Source: Gynuella sp050296195
GTDB taxonomy: Bacteria > Pseudomonadota > Gammaproteobacteria > Pseudomonadales > Natronospirillaceae
DNA length: 64,000 bases
Assembly (NCBI RefSeq): GCF_050296195.1
Contig: NZ_JBNKRB010000061.1
Reading direction: 5' to 3' (one strand)
The position numbers and the translations under genes were made by a program. The notes under the pieces are model-generated. The model saw only the letters and a program-made list of their open reading frames with translations, was not told the DNA's origin and ran no database searches. The first letter of the stretch is position 1. Each line of letters starts with the position of its first letter. This document shows, piece after piece, positions 26,786 to 36,157 of the stretch.

Positions 26786-27874
26786 TCAAAGCCTTAAATA
26801 TCCCCCGGGTGACTGCAGAATAAGTCCTTCCAACTCTAAAGTGAGCAGTTTTTCACTGAGTTCTGCAACTGAAAGCTGCGTCCTCGCGATAATGAGATCT
26901 AAAGAGGTTATTTCATAATCAACAGCATTCAGAATGGGATCATCAGATATCGCCGGTTTTTCTGCTTTAGCTGCCTGGATGGTTTGCCCGAATTCAACCA
27001 GAATATCCTCTACCGAAGACACAAGTTTAGCTCCCTGTTGTATCAGCTGGTTGCATCCCTGGCTTTGGGGATTATGAATATTACCTGGGATAGCAAAGAC
27101 CTCCCGGCCTTGTTCCATAGCCTGATCGGCGGTAATTAGAGAGCCGCTGCCCGGAGCTGCCTCAATGACCAAAATGCCTCTGCTTAGACCAGAAATAATA
27201 CGGTTTCGTCTGGGAAAGTTTCGGGCCAGGGCAGCAGTACCGATTGGAAACTCGGATACGATAGCGCCACATTGACTCATCTGTTGAAATAAAATGCGAT
27301 GTCGCTTGGGGTAAACCTGATCCACGCTACAACCTAACACTCCTATGCTCGGGTAGCCGGATTCAGCACAGCCGCTATGAGCAGCCCCGTCGATTCCAAT
27401 AGCCAGACCACTACAGATAAGCCAGTTTGAACGGGATAATTCCCGAGCGAAGGTATCTGCATTTTTCAAACCGATAGCAGATGCATGGCGGCTGCCCACG
27501 ATACCGATCTGATTACGATGTAGATGTTCCGGGTGACCCTTGATAAACAATACCGGAGGAGGATCAGGGATTTGTTTTAACAGTTCTGGATAATCATCAC
27601 TTTCGAGTGTCAGTATGTGATGATTTGAGTTGAGCTCCAGCCAATTCAGATCATTGGCAATACCGTTCATGATCCAACTGCCGGCTTCGTGCTGCTGATA
27701 TTGTCGACAGCTATCAATGACTCGTTCTGAAAAACCGGCCTGACGTAGACGGTCTGATTTCTCAGTCAGGAATTCTGAGGGGGAGGGGTAAAAATTAAGA
27801 ACGGCAGTCTGTTTGATCGGGGACAGGCCCAGACGATTAAAGCCCAACCAGGCTTTCAGGCGAATAACATCCAT
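26786..27874 (-). CDS. dprA: DNA processing protein DprA
   Basis: 362 residues. It protects incoming single-stranded DNA and loads RecA during natural transformation. The Rossmann-like domain has 'GIVGSRHASAIGLKNA', 'SGLAIGIDGAAHSG', 'GVLGCSVDQVYPKRH' and 'GSLITADQAMEQGREVFAIPGN'. A C-terminal winged-helix segment follows ('LIIARTQLSVAELSEKLLTLELEG'). It is translated toward tsaC, with 33 bases between them. Confidence 0.94.
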   Translation of the reverse strand: MDVIRLKAWLGFNRLGLSPIKQTAVLNFYPSPSEFLTEKSDRLRQAGFSERVIDSCRQYQQHEAGSWIMNGIANDLNWLELNSNHHILTLESDDYPELLKQIPDPPPVLFIKGHPEHLHRNQIGIVGSRHASAIGLKNADTFARELSRSNWLICSGLAIGIDGAAHSGCAESGYPSIGVLGCSVDQVYPKRHRILFQQMSQCGAIVSEFPIGTAALARNFPRRNRIISGLSRGILVIEAAPGSGSLITADQAMEQGREVFAIPGNIHNPQSQGCNQLIQQGAKLVSSVEDILVEFGQTIQAAKAEKPAISDDPILNAVDYEITSLDLIIARTQLSVAELSEKLLTLELEGLILQSPGGYLRL

Positions 27875-27893
27875 GTATTTGTTCCTTAAACAA

Positions 27894-27922
27894 AAAAGGC
27901 CCTCATGAAGTGAGAGCCTTTT
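27894..27922 (-). terminator. Terminator of the LysM gene
   Basis: On the minus strand aaaaggctctca and tgagggcctttt form a hairpin with one T.G pair around cttca, ending in a T6 run. It lies between the LysM stop (27935) and the dprA start. Confidence 0.88.
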
Positions 27923-27934
27923 ATTTTCTATTTA

Positions 27935-29014
27935 TTAATATCCAGGAGTTTTAGTTTCGTCACCGATACTCAAAGGTCTGGTGGCCTCAAGTATGATGCC
28001 GTAGGACAATTTTTCAAACGTTCGGAATATCATCAACATGCCAGCATTTTCGGTTGGCAGCTTGGCTGGTTTGTTGGTTATCGGGTCCTTGACCATGCCG
28101 CCCTGATGCCAAACGTGCAGGATATTGCCAGCTTTCACACCTTCCCGGTCGCCAAGATTCAAGACAACAATGTCGTACTGACCAATACCTCTGACACCTC
28201 GCAGAACTGCCAGAATCGAACCGCTGACATATTCTTTGGGAGCGCTTGGGTAAAACGTGCTTTCAAGCAAATCATTACTGGCCACCATAAGACGATCACC
28301 AATACGAACATTTTCATTAGAGCGCTGGATCTGCAACGTGGAAATATCGTTGTCATTACTGCGTTCAAACGTGGCATTGCCCATGCTCTGACCTTCATAA
28401 CCCAGAATCTCTGAGGTTTCGGGATCTACATAGGGCGTCGGGTTCGGGCGATAAATCTGGTAGCTTGGAGCGGGTGCTTCACCAAAATCACCTCTACCGT
28501 AAATGATATCACCGGCACCCAGCACTATGCGGCCCTCAAAACCTCCCAGAATATAGGGTGCGGCGGCTAGTTCTTCACGATCAAAAATACGGTTGCTTGA
28601 AAGGAAGCTGTCGATGAACTCTCTTGGAATAGCGGGAATGGCACTCTCGATTGGTTCTACGCGGACCGAAGGTCTTAGTTTAACCACTCCGTTAGGTGTG
28701 TTATCCGATTGCACCACCACGGATGAAGCTGCTCCACCGCGTCGTCCGATGGTCAACTTACGCTCTCCACCAACAGTGATAAAACCGATCTCGTCACCCG
28801 GATAAATCAGGTGAGGATTTTCAATTTGGGGATTGATATACCAGATTTCGGGCCACAACCAAGGATCTTCTAAAAACATATTAGAAATTCCCCAGAGGGT
28901 ATCCCCTTTTTTAACTACATATCGCTCCGGGACATCTGGCCGCAATTTCACGACATCTGCAAAGACAGCAGATGCGAATAATAGTCCGATGACAGCGATC
29001 CACAATTTCCTCAT
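27935..29014 (-). CDS. Exported LysM-domain protein
   Basis: The start at the ATG at 29014 has AAGGGA 8 bases upstream and gives a clean signal peptide (MRKLWIAVIGLLFASAVFA); a further in-frame ATG at 29035 is less likely. A LysM peptidoglycan-binding motif follows directly: 'RYVVKKGDTLWGISNMFL...PWLWPEIW...NPHLIYPGDEI'. The remaining ~280 residues have no nameable domain. Its place next to dprA and divergent from def matches the LysM gene at the pseudomonad origin. Probable role: periplasmic cell-wall binding. Confidence 0.9.
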   Translation of the reverse strand: MRKLWIAVIGLLFASAVFADVVKLRPDVPERYVVKKGDTLWGISNMFLEDPWLWPEIWYINPQIENPHLIYPGDEIGFITVGGERKLTIGRRGGAASSVVVQSDNTPNGVVKLRPSVRVEPIESAIPAIPREFIDSFLSSNRIFDREELAAAPYILGGFEGRIVLGAGDIIYGRGDFGEAPAPSYQIYRPNPTPYVDPETSEILGYEGQSMGNATFERSNDNDISTLQIQRSNENVRIGDRLMVASNDLLESTFYPSAPKEYVSGSILAVLRGVRGIGQYDIVVLNLGDREGVKAGNILHVWHQGGMVKDPITNKPAKLPTENAGMLMIFRTFEKLSYGIILEATRPLSIGDETKTPGY

Positions 29015-29220
29015 GGCAGGAATCCCTTGTATCATTCATGGTTAGCTTGGCTGTTTGCCCCGGGAGGTTAGAAATAATCGCCCGGGACCCATATAGTAGC
29101 TTACAGCAAATAATAGGCTTTCGGCATAACTCTATGCCCATTCTCTTACTAGAATGGAATGGAGTTCAACTTTTATCTTAGCAGTCAATGCTCTAACCGC
29201 ACATTTTAAACTGAATTGTT

Positions 29221-29742
29221 ATGGCTAAATTAGAAATTTTAGAATTCCCCGATCCACGATTGCGAACGGTGGCCAAACCGGTAACCGAGGTAACCGATAC
29301 GCATCGGCAATTGATCGAAGATATGTTTGAAACCATGTATGACGCCCCGGGCATAGGGCTGGCGGCCACACAGATTGATTTTCACGAGCGGATTATAGTG
29401 GTCGATGTCTCGGAAGATCAGGATCAGCCCTACGCGTTGATAAATCCCGAGTATGAATGTATCGGTGAACCGATTGACTACCAGGAAGGTTGTTTGTCCG
29501 TGCCCGGGTACTATGAAAAAGTCACCCGCAATGACCATATCAAAGTCAAGGCACTGGATAAAAACGGTGAACCGTTCGAATTTGAAGCCCATGACCTATT
29601 GGCTATCTGCATACAACATGAATGTGATCATCTGGCTGGAAAGTTGTTTGTTGACTACCTAACCAATCTCAAGCGTAGTCGGATTAAATCCAAGCTGGAG
29701 AAAAAACATCGTGAAGAGGCCAAAGCGAAAGCTTCGGGCTGA
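29221..29742 (+). CDS. def: Peptide deformylase
   Basis: 173 residues. It removes the formyl group from the N-terminal Met of new proteins. All three active-site motifs are present: 'GIGLAATQ', 'EGCLSVP' (metal-binding Cys) and 'QHECDHLAGKLF' (HExxH). It heads a rightward operon def-fmt-rsmB-trkA-trkH with overlaps or short gaps, and faces the divergent LysM gene. The C-terminal Lys-rich tail overlaps nothing if fmt starts at 29765. Confidence 0.97.
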   Translation: MAKLEILEFPDPRLRTVAKPVTEVTDTHRQLIEDMFETMYDAPGIGLAATQIDFHERIIVVDVSEDQDQPYALINPEYECIGEPIDYQEGCLSVPGYYEKVTRNDHIKVKALDKNGEPFEFEAHDLLAICIQHECDHLAGKLFVDYLTNLKRSRIKSKLEKKHREEAKAKASG

Positions 29743-29764
29743 TCATCGAACTGGGAGATTTTTT

Positions 29765-30703
29765 TTGCGTATTATTTTTGCGGGTACTCCGGGCTTTGCA
29801 GCAGAACACTTACGAGCTGTCTTAGCTACTGAACATGAAGTGGTTGCCGTATACACACAACCAGACCGACCTGCCGGGCGCGGAAGAAAACTGGCTGCCA
29901 GTCCGGTAAAACAACTGGCAATGGAACATGATATTCCGGTTTTTCAGCCAACTTCCCTGAAACCAGAATCCGAGCATCAGCAGTTAGCTGGATTAAATGC
30001 GGACCTGATGGTAGTTGTGGCATACGGGCTGATATTGCCAAAAGCGGTACTCGACATCCCAAAGCATGGCTGTATCAACGTGCATGCATCGCTTTTGCCT
30101 CGCTGGCGCGGCGCGGCGCCGATTCAGCGTGCAATTATTGCCGGAGATAGCAGAACCGGAGTCACGATTATGCAAATGGACGTTGGACTCGATACGGGCG
30201 ACATGCTGTTAAAAGCAGAATGCGTAATTGAACCCGTGGATACCGGAGAATCTCTTCACGACAAATTAATCTCCATTGGCCAGCCTTGTTTACAGCAGGC
30301 TTTGAACGATATAGCAAGTAATCGTATCAACCCTGTTCATCAGGATGATACGCTGGCCTGTTATGCCGAAAAATTAAGCAAGGACGAAGGAAAAATCGAT
30401 TGGCATCTGCCCGCCGCGCAACTGGATCGGCTGATCAGAGGTTTTAATCCCTGGCCGGTGGCACACACGAAACTGGATGATCAGGTTATTCGTATCTGGC
30501 AGGCAGGTTATGAACAAGGGGATTCGGGTCAGGCACCTGGTCACATCACGGAAATAGGTAAGGACTTTATCAAAGTGCAATGCGGTCAAGGGCAACTGGT
30601 GCTGAATATCATGCAATTACCCGGATCAAAAGCCATGCCGGTCGCTCAGATTCTCAACGGTAAACGTGAATGGTTTGAGCAGCATCGGACATTCCAATTA
30701 TGA
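29765..30703 (+). CDS. fmt: Methionyl-tRNA formyltransferase
   Basis: 312 residues from a TTG at 29765, which has GGGAGA six bases upstream and gives the standard N-terminus (M)RIIFAGTPGFAAEHL. An in-frame GTG at 29711 would add 18 basic residues overlapping def and is unlikely. It formylates initiator Met-tRNA with 10-formyl-THF. The catalytic region 'GCINVHASLLPRWRGAAPIQRAI' and 'GVTIMQMDVGLDTGDML' are intact. The end overlaps the rsmB ATG by 4 bases. Confidence 0.95.
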   Translation: MRIIFAGTPGFAAEHLRAVLATEHEVVAVYTQPDRPAGRGRKLAASPVKQLAMEHDIPVFQPTSLKPESEHQQLAGLNADLMVVVAYGLILPKAVLDIPKHGCINVHASLLPRWRGAAPIQRAIIAGDSRTGVTIMQMDVGLDTGDMLLKAECVIEPVDTGESLHDKLISIGQPCLQQALNDIASNRINPVHQDDTLACYAEKLSKDEGKIDWHLPAAQLDRLIRGFNPWPVAHTKLDDQVIRIWQAGYEQGDSGQAPGHITEIGKDFIKVQCGQGQLVLNIMQLPGSKAMPVAQILNGKREWFEQHRTFQL

Positions 30704-31992
30704 GCAGTCTGCGAGAGATAATAGCGAGCACGGTTGCGACCGTAACTGTTGATGGCAGGAGTCTTACTGATGCCTTGAATCGGGCCGAGCAGGCTTGTGA
30801 GGAAGATCAGCTGTCCGCGCTCCGGCATTGGTGTTATGAAAGCTGTCGCTGGTATTTGAAATATCAGGCGGTGCTGGATCGATTACTGAAAAAGAAAATC
30901 AAAAGCAAAGACGAAGATATTGTGTGTCTGATGGTGCTGGGTCTAATTCAGCTTGATGACCCATCCACACCTGATTACGCCGCCATTTCGGAATCAGTCA
31001 ACTGCACAGTTGGACTTGGCAAGCCCTGGGCACGAGGTTTGGTGAATGCCGTTCTGCGTCAGTGGCAGAGCAAGCCCGAAGATTTATTGGCCGATCTGGC
31101 AAATGATATCAGGTATGTAAGTGCTCACCCCGGATGGCTTGCCAAACGTCTCCAAAAAGATTGGCCCGTTCAGGCTGAAGCCATTATGGTTGCTGCCAAT
31201 CAACGAGCGCCGATGAGTCTCCGGGTGAACTTAAGTCAGGGGAGTCGAGAAGATTATCTCCACAAACTGCAACAGGAAGGCATTGATGGCCAGCTAAGCT
31301 CTGTAGTTGAAACGGGGATAAAGCTAATCGGAGCCGTATCCGTTCAGGCATTACCAGGCTTTTCCGCCGGTACCTGTAGTGTACAGGATGAGGCAGCGCA
31401 ATTGGCGGCAGGACTTTTGGAGTTAATCCCTGACCATAGAGTGTTGGATGCCTGTTGTGCTCCGGGTGGAAAAACCACTCACATTCTCGAACATGGTGTA
31501 ACTGATCTGGTGGCTGTCGACAGTGATGAAACCCGGATCGAACGAGTCAAAGAAAATCTGCAGCGTATGCAGATGTCAGCACAATTGGTCTGTGCTGATG
31601 TGAGTGAGACTGAACAGTGGTGGGATAAACAGGCATTTGATCGAATATTACTGGATGTTCCTTGTTCCGCCACCGGAGTGATCCGTCGCCATCCAGACAT
31701 TCGTCTGCTGCGAGCAGCGTCTGATATCCAGGAACTGGTTCAAATTCAGCGCAGAATGCTGCAAAAACTCTGGCAGTTATTGAAACCCGGCGGCATTCTG
31801 TTGTACTCGACCTGTTCCATTCTGAAGGCAGAAAATCAGCACAATGTCGAATGGTTTCTGGAACAGACGAGCGACGCATCGCTTATGCCATTGCCCGATT
31901 TGTTAATGGAATATCAAGGACAGTTATTGCCAGCAGTTCAGGGCCACGATGGCTTTTACTATGCCAAGCTTAAGAAGAGTGAGCTGGAATGA
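30700..31992 (+). CDS. rsmB: 16S rRNA m5C967 methyltransferase RsmB
   Basis: 430 residues. The N-terminal NusB-like RNA-binding domain covers residues ~1-130. The SAM-dependent catalytic domain has 'VLDACCAPGGKTTHI', the catalytic Cys motif 'LLDVPCSATGV' and the second Cys in 'LYSTCSILKAEN'. It methylates C967 in 16S rRNA. ATGA overlaps on both sides (fmt and trkA) couple it tightly in the operon. Confidence 0.96.
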   Translation: MSSLREIIASTVATVTVDGRSLTDALNRAEQACEEDQLSALRHWCYESCRWYLKYQAVLDRLLKKKIKSKDEDIVCLMVLGLIQLDDPSTPDYAAISESVNCTVGLGKPWARGLVNAVLRQWQSKPEDLLADLANDIRYVSAHPGWLAKRLQKDWPVQAEAIMVAANQRAPMSLRVNLSQGSREDYLHKLQQEGIDGQLSSVVETGIKLIGAVSVQALPGFSAGTCSVQDEAAQLAAGLLELIPDHRVLDACCAPGGKTTHILEHGVTDLVAVDSDETRIERVKENLQRMQMSAQLVCADVSETEQWWDKQAFDRILLDVPCSATGVIRRHPDIRLLRAASDIQELVQIQRRMLQKLWQLLKPGGILLYSTCSILKAENQHNVEWFLEQTSDASLMPLPDLLMEYQGQLLPAVQGHDGFYYAKLKKSELE

Positions 31993-33365
31993 AAATAATT
32001 ATATTGGGAGCTGGCCAAGTTGGCAGCACCCTGGCAGAGAACCTTGCCAGCGAAGACAACGATATTACAGTGGTGGATAACAAGGAAAGCAAACTCAGGG
32101 ACTTGAGTGACCGGTTGGATATTCAGACAGTCACCGGCATGGGATCTATGCCTTCAATACTGGAAAAAGCCGGTGCGGATGACGCAGATATGCTGATTGC
32201 AGTGACCAGCAGTGATGAGGTCAACATGATTGCCTGTCAGGTCTCATATTCTTTGTATCGTACTCCTACCCGTATTGCCCGTATTCGCAGTAATGATTAT
32301 CTGCAGAACAGCGAAAAGCTATTTAAAAATGATGCGATTCCCGTCGATGTCTTGATTAGCCCTGAACAGGTCGTTTGTGACTATATTCGCCGCCTGATCG
32401 AAACCCCCGGCGCTTTGCAGGTACTGGATTTTGTCGAAGGTAAAATTCAGCTGGTCGGGGTGAAAGCGATTAAAGGTGGTTTACTGGTGGGTCAGGAGTT
32501 GCGTTATCTGCGTCAGCACATGCCATCCGTTGACACCCGTGTTGCTGCCATTTTCCGGAAAGATCGCAGCATTATTCCCGTTGCCTCTACCATTATTGAA
32601 GAAGACGATGAAGTATTCTTCATTGCCGCACGCAATGATATCCGAGCAGTCATGAGTGAACTGCGCCGCCAGGAAAAAGCCTATTCACGCATTATGATTG
32701 CAGGTGGTGGCAACATTGGCTATCGATTGGCCAAGTCCATTGAAAAACGCTACGCCGTAAAGATTTTTGATCGTGGTCAGGAGCGCTGTCAGTGGCTGTC
32801 TGAACATCTTGATTATGCTTTGGTATTGCAGGGTGATGCCTCCAATCAAGAGCTTTTGTTGGAGGAAAATATCGAAGACACCGATGTATTCATTGCTCTG
32901 ACCAATGACGATGAAGCCAATATTATGGCATCAATGTTGGCCAAGCGACTTGGAGCCCGCAAAGTCATGACACTGATTAATAATTCAGCATATGTTGATC
33001 TGGTGCAGGGTGGTGATATTGATGTTGCGATTTCACCTTCACAAGCCACGATTGGCGGCTTATTAAGTCATGTTCGCCGAGGTGATATCGTCAACGTCCA
33101 CAAACTGCGTCGGGGGGCTGCCGAAGCCATTGAAGCAATTGCTCATGGAGATGCACAGTCATCGAAAGTGGTGGGCCGAATGATTGAGGATATTGATCTG
33201 CCAGAGGGTTGTACGATAGGTGCTATAGCCCGTGGAGAGCAGGTATTTATTGCTCATGATGATCTGGTGATAGAACCTGACGATCATGTCATGCTGTTTT
33301 TGACTGACAAGCGCCGGACACCAGATGTTGAGCGGCTGTTCCAGGTTGGACTGACCTTCTTCTGA
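31989..33365 (+). CDS. trkA: Trk potassium system peripheral protein TrkA
   Basis: 458 residues with two RCK units: the first Rossmann domain 'IIILGAGQVGSTLAENL', the second 'IMIAGGGNIGYRLAKSI', each followed by a C-terminal RCK ligand domain. It binds NAD(H)/ATP and gates the TrkH channel at the inner membrane. It overlaps rsmB by 4 bases and precedes trkH by 10 bases. Confidence 0.97.
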   Translation: MKIIILGAGQVGSTLAENLASEDNDITVVDNKESKLRDLSDRLDIQTVTGMGSMPSILEKAGADDADMLIAVTSSDEVNMIACQVSYSLYRTPTRIARIRSNDYLQNSEKLFKNDAIPVDVLISPEQVVCDYIRRLIETPGALQVLDFVEGKIQLVGVKAIKGGLLVGQELRYLRQHMPSVDTRVAAIFRKDRSIIPVASTIIEEDDEVFFIAARNDIRAVMSELRRQEKAYSRIMIAGGGNIGYRLAKSIEKRYAVKIFDRGQERCQWLSEHLDYALVLQGDASNQELLLEENIEDTDVFIALTNDDEANIMASMLAKRLGARKVMTLINNSAYVDLVQGGDIDVAISPSQATIGGLLSHVRRGDIVNVHKLRRGAAEAIEAIAHGDAQSSKVVGRMIEDIDLPEGCTIGAIARGEQVFIAHDDLVIEPDDHVMLFLTDKRRTPDVERLFQVGLTFF

Positions 33366-33375
33366 TCGGGGCATC

Positions 33376-34824
33376 ATGCAAAGCAGGATTATTATTCGTA
33401 TTACCGGGCTGCTCTTAATGCTGTTTAGCCTGACCATGTTACCTTCGGCAATGGTATCCCTGTTATACCAGGATGGTGCCTATGAAACCTTCATCATTGC
33501 GTTTGGTGTGGTTCTGGTCAGTGGTTTTCTGATCTGGTTACCGGTAATGAACCACCAGGGTGATCTTCGGACCCGGGATGGTTTTGTCATTACGGTTGTT
33601 TTTTGGTTAGTACTGGGCCTTGCTGGCAGCCTTCCTTTCTATTTCGCCCCCAGTGTCAAACTGGACTTCACCAATGCATTTTTTGAAAGCTTTTCCGGTT
33701 TAACCACAACCGGTGCCACTGTGATCACCGGGCTTGATGATTTACCACAGTCCATTCTGTTTTATCGTCAGCAATTGCAGTGGCTCGGTGGTATGGGAAT
33801 CATTGTGTTGGCGGTCGCTATTCTGCCATTGCTGGGGGTGGGTGGAATGCAGCTCTATCGTACCGAGACACCAGGACCGGTCAAAGACAATAAACTCACA
33901 CCCAGAATCAAAGAAACCGCTAAGGCGCTCTGGTATATCTATGTCACGCTGACCCTCGCTTGTGCGTTGGCTTATTTCATCGCTGGCATGGATGTGTTTG
34001 ATGCAATTACGCATGCATTTTCGACCATTGCAATTGGCGGGTATTCCACACATGATGCCAGTATTGCTTATTTCGACAGCGTCGCGATTGAAGCCGTTGC
34101 TGTCATTTTTATGCTAATTGCCGCCGCCAATTTCAGTCTTCATTTTGTGGCATTCCGTCACCGCTCCATAAAAATATATTTTCAGGAGCCGGAATATCGG
34201 ACATTTCTCTACATTTTTGCAGTATTGCTGCTCATTGTTGTGTTTACCCTGTGGGTCACGGGAACATATCCGGTTTTATCGGCGGTACGTTACGGATTGT
34301 TTGAGGTGACCTCGATCCTGACCACAACCGGCTTTGGTGCGGCCGACTTTTCCTCCTGGCCTTTATTTGTTCCATTCATGCTGTTTTTATCGTCTTTTAT
34401 TGGCGGTTGTGCGGGTTCTACGGCCGGAGGAATGAAGGTTATCCGCGTCATGCTGATCGTCAAACAGGGTCTTCGTGAAGTCCAACGGCTGATGCATCCA
34501 CAAGGGGTTTTTCTGTTAAAAGTTGGTAAGCGGACCATGAGTGACAATGTGATTCAGTCAGCTTGGGGATTCTTCAGTGTTTATATTCTGATGTACGGAC
34601 TGATTTTCATGCTATTGCTCGCAACCGGGCTGGATTTCACCACCTCCTGGTCGGCAGTGGGGGCTTGTATGAACAATCTTGGGCCGGGGCTGAACGAGAT
34701 TGCTCAGCACTACGAAAATATCAATGAGCCGGCTAAATGGATATTGTGTTTCGCCATGTTACTGGGGCGTCTGGAAGTATTCACCCTGCTGGTGCTCTTC
34801 ACGCCGATGTTCTGGCGTCGATAA
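33376..34824 (+). CDS. trkH: Potassium uptake channel TrkH
   Basis: 482 residues, strongly hydrophobic, with the four-repeat Trk/Ktr fold. Selectivity-filter glycines appear in 'SGLTTTGATVITG', 'AFSTIAIGGYSTHD', 'SILTTTGFGAADF' and 'AVGACMNNLGPGLN'. It forms the K+ channel of the Trk system with TrkA, encoded 10 bases upstream. Having both subunits adjacent is tighter than in E. coli. Confidence 0.96.
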   Translation: MQSRIIIRITGLLLMLFSLTMLPSAMVSLLYQDGAYETFIIAFGVVLVSGFLIWLPVMNHQGDLRTRDGFVITVVFWLVLGLAGSLPFYFAPSVKLDFTNAFFESFSGLTTTGATVITGLDDLPQSILFYRQQLQWLGGMGIIVLAVAILPLLGVGGMQLYRTETPGPVKDNKLTPRIKETAKALWYIYVTLTLACALAYFIAGMDVFDAITHAFSTIAIGGYSTHDASIAYFDSVAIEAVAVIFMLIAAANFSLHFVAFRHRSIKIYFQEPEYRTFLYIFAVLLLIVVFTLWVTGTYPVLSAVRYGLFEVTSILTTTGFGAADFSSWPLFVPFMLFLSSFIGGCAGSTAGGMKVIRVMLIVKQGLREVQRLMHPQGVFLLKVGKRTMSDNVIQSAWGFFSVYILMYGLIFMLLLATGLDFTTSWSAVGACMNNLGPGLNEIAQHYENINEPAKWILCFAMLLGRLEVFTLLVLFTPMFWRR

Positions 34825-34875
34825 CAATCCGCTGGTTATAATGCGCGTCATTTTTACAGCAGACAAGGCGGGTCA

Positions 34876-36105
34876 ATGAGCAAAGAACCAGTGCAATATC
34901 GGGATGACAATTCCCACGGCTACCAGCAGGATGATGATATTTACATTGGTGAATTAGTCAGGAGCTTATTGCAGCAGAAAGCTCTGATTACTGTCATTAC
35001 GCTGGTAGGGGCAGTTTTGGCAGTAATTGTTGCCATGTCAATGCCGAAAATTTACCAGCTAAGGGCAATGGTCTCTGTGCCAACTGGACTGCAAATTGCT
35101 CCAATCGTTCAAAATGCCTATTTTCCTGAAAATGTCCCATCGACGACCCAGGATATTTTTCTGGAATATCTGCGCAATCTCAACTCAGACCGGAATCTCA
35201 AAGCCTTGTTTGATCAGGAAGGGTTAGGTGAAAAGCTTGATAGTAATAATCCTGATAGTGAGTTTTATCGGCTTCAGTCTGACTTCAAGGCTGAACTCGT
35301 AAAACCTGACTATTTGAATTTACCTAATGATGCTGATATGCCAGAGGATTTGATTTCAATTAAAGTAGAAACAACCTCCCCGGAGCAGATTGCTGCATTT
35401 CTGAATAAATACCTTACTTTTGCAGAACAGCAAACTCTCGAAAACCTTAAGAGTGACAGCTCCGGTTATATTCAGCAGCGTCAAAGTGAAATCAACCGAC
35501 GGATAGAACAATTGGTAAGTGATGCCGCGCGAACCCGACAGGTTCGAATTGCGCAACTAAAAGAAGCGTTAGACATTGCTAGAACCGTGGGTATCAAGGA
35601 TCCTGTATCATTGTCAGAAGCCATGGTTGCCAGCGAAAACTACTTAACTGAGAAAGTAGATAACACTTTGGCAGAACAAGCATATATAGCTGCACAAACC
35701 GCTTTGGCAACAGCCTCCACCGAAAGACAGATTACTTTGAATGTGAATGGTCTTCATACCCAGGAAGAGCGGCAGACGCAAAAGTCTGATTTTCTGTACT
35801 TAAAAGGCGAAAAGCTGCTCCAGGCGGAACTGGATCGTCTGGTTAAGCGGAAGGATGACAGCTTATACATTCCTGAGATTGCCCGACTGCAAAGTGAACT
35901 GGCTTTGTTGAACAGTTATTCGCTGGACTTCAGCGGTGCCGAAGTAAAACATACAGAACTGGAAGCATTTCCTCCGCAAAACCCGGTCAAGCCCAGACGC
36001 AAGCTGATTATTGCCATTGGAGTGTTTGGCAGTTTCATGATTGCGTTGTTTGTGGCGCTGATTGTGACCGCGGTTCAACGTGACAAAAACATTCACCACC
36101 ATTAA
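34876..36105 (+). CDS. Wzz-family polysaccharide chain-length determinant-like protein
   Basis: 409 residues: a cytoplasmic N-terminus, a membrane helix near residues 36-57 ('LITVITLVGAVLAVIVAM'), a long periplasmic helical region (~60-370), a Pro-rich 'PPQNPVKPRRKLI' and a second helix near 381-402. This two-helix layout with PxxP before the second helix defines Wzz co-polymerases that set O-antigen length. No glycosyltransferase or Wzy is nearby, which is unusual; its partner polysaccharide cluster must be elsewhere. It is 51 bases after trkH and 52 before glyQ. Confidence 0.85.
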   Translation: MSKEPVQYRDDNSHGYQQDDDIYIGELVRSLLQQKALITVITLVGAVLAVIVAMSMPKIYQLRAMVSVPTGLQIAPIVQNAYFPENVPSTTQDIFLEYLRNLNSDRNLKALFDQEGLGEKLDSNNPDSEFYRLQSDFKAELVKPDYLNLPNDADMPEDLISIKVETTSPEQIAAFLNKYLTFAEQQTLENLKSDSSGYIQQRQSEINRRIEQLVSDAARTRQVRIAQLKEALDIARTVGIKDPVSLSEAMVASENYLTEKVDNTLAEQAYIAAQTALATASTERQITLNVNGLHTQEERQTQKSDFLYLKGEKLLQAELDRLVKRKDDSLYIPEIARLQSELALLNSYSLDFSGAEVKHTELEAFPPQNPVKPRRKLIIAIGVFGSFMIALFVALIVTAVQRDKNIHHH

Positions 36106-36157
36106 TCAATCGTCGGAATATTCCGATGGTCAGAACTCAACATAACAGGCAAATATC

